NCBI GenBank assembly: GCA_946061495.1
Contig: CAMGSV010000160.1
Coordinates: 1-5,692 of the forward strand
Direction: 5' to 3'
Length of the DNA stretch: 5,692 bases
Source: an uncultured Spirochaetales bacterium
Lineage (GTDB): Bacteria; Spirochaetota; Spirochaetia; Treponematales; Treponemataceae
The notes under the pieces were generated by a model, which saw nothing but the letters and a program-made list of their open reading frames with translations, had not been told where the DNA came from and did no database searches. A program made the position numbers and the translations under genes. The first letter of the stretch is position 1; every line of letters begins with the position of its first letter. Positions 5,615 to 5,692 of the stretch are shown here, piece by piece.

Positions 5615-5640
5615 TAAATTTTGATTGATAACAAAATTTA
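5615..5640. repeat. Perfect 9-bp inverted repeat downstream of argB
   Basis: TAAATTTTG (5615-5623) is the exact reverse complement of CAAAATTTA (5632-5640), separated by 8 bases. The arms are nearly all A/T and no T-run follows, so it is a poor intrinsic terminator. It could be an operator for a gene starting beyond the right edge, because a promoter-like TTGATA lies in its loop. No recognised binding-site consensus is matched. Confidence 0.55.
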
Positions 5641-5654
5641 CTCAGCCCTAAAGT
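5625..5654 (+). promoter_or_regulatory. Weak candidate promoter for a gene beyond the right edge
   Basis: TTGATA (5625-5630, 5 of 6) and TAAAGT (5649-5654, 4 of 6) are separated by 18 bases in the AT-rich tail after argB. AGGAAAAG near 5669-5676 might belong to a leader, but no start codon is seen before the window ends. AT-rich DNA gives such matches by chance. Confidence 0.25.
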
Positions 5655-5692
5655 CGAGTTTTAATTCTAGGAAAAGATTTCAGTCTACATTC

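Noticed and set aside
4318..5634. Long minus-strand open frame (438 codons) opposite argB and the end of argJ
   Set aside because: It is antisense to two well-supported genes. Its translation is rich in His, Gly and Leu with no recognisable domain, as expected from codon bias on the sense strand.

Overview
The window reads as an ordinary chromosomal stretch of a diderm (two-membrane) bacterium. The genes are GC-moderate and closely packed, and the intergenic DNA is AT-rich. A periplasmic LolA-like protein, the style of the YihY-like protein and the NDK sequence lean towards a spirochaete (Treponema/Spirochaetales-like). That assignment is inference and I would not defend it strongly. I see no rRNA, tRNA, CRISPR array, insertion sequence or phage gene, and no gene that looks recently transferred.

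Layout, left to right. (1) Positions 1-269 on the minus strand hold the N-terminal 89 codons of a YihY/BrkB-family inner-membrane protein; the rest lies outside the window. (2) A divergent intergenic region carries a strong extended -10 promoter for a MutT/NudG-type Nudix hydrolase (366-824). (3) After 188 bases of AT-rich spacer comes a secreted LolA-like outer-membrane lipoprotein-sorting family protein (1013-1786). (4) A promoter whose -10 box ends 8 bases before the start codon drives ndk (nucleoside diphosphate kinase). ndk is followed at 11 and 10 bp spacing by gpsA (glycerol-3-phosphate dehydrogenase) and argJ, giving a likely ndk-gpsA-argJ transcription unit. (5) argB follows argJ after 66 bp, but that gap contains a well-formed intrinsic terminator hairpin. 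(6) An AT-rich tail (5575-5692) carries a perfect 9-bp inverted repeat and a weak promoter-like pair, presumably serving a gene beyond the right edge.

Functionally, argJ and argB supply steps of the cyclic (acetyl-recycling) arginine route. ArgB phosphorylates N-acetylglutamate, and ArgJ moves the acetyl group from N-acetylornithine back to glutamate. GpsA makes sn-glycerol-3-phosphate for phospholipids, Ndk balances NTP/dNTP pools, and the Nudix enzyme probably cleans damaged nucleotides. I see no wholly new biological system. The points most worth a second look are the probable leaderless ndk transcript and the terminator, with an in-frame upstream start, between argJ and argB. Start-site corrections for argJ and argB, active-site variants in ArgJ, the Nudix protein and NDK, and a small antisense ORF abutting ndk come next.
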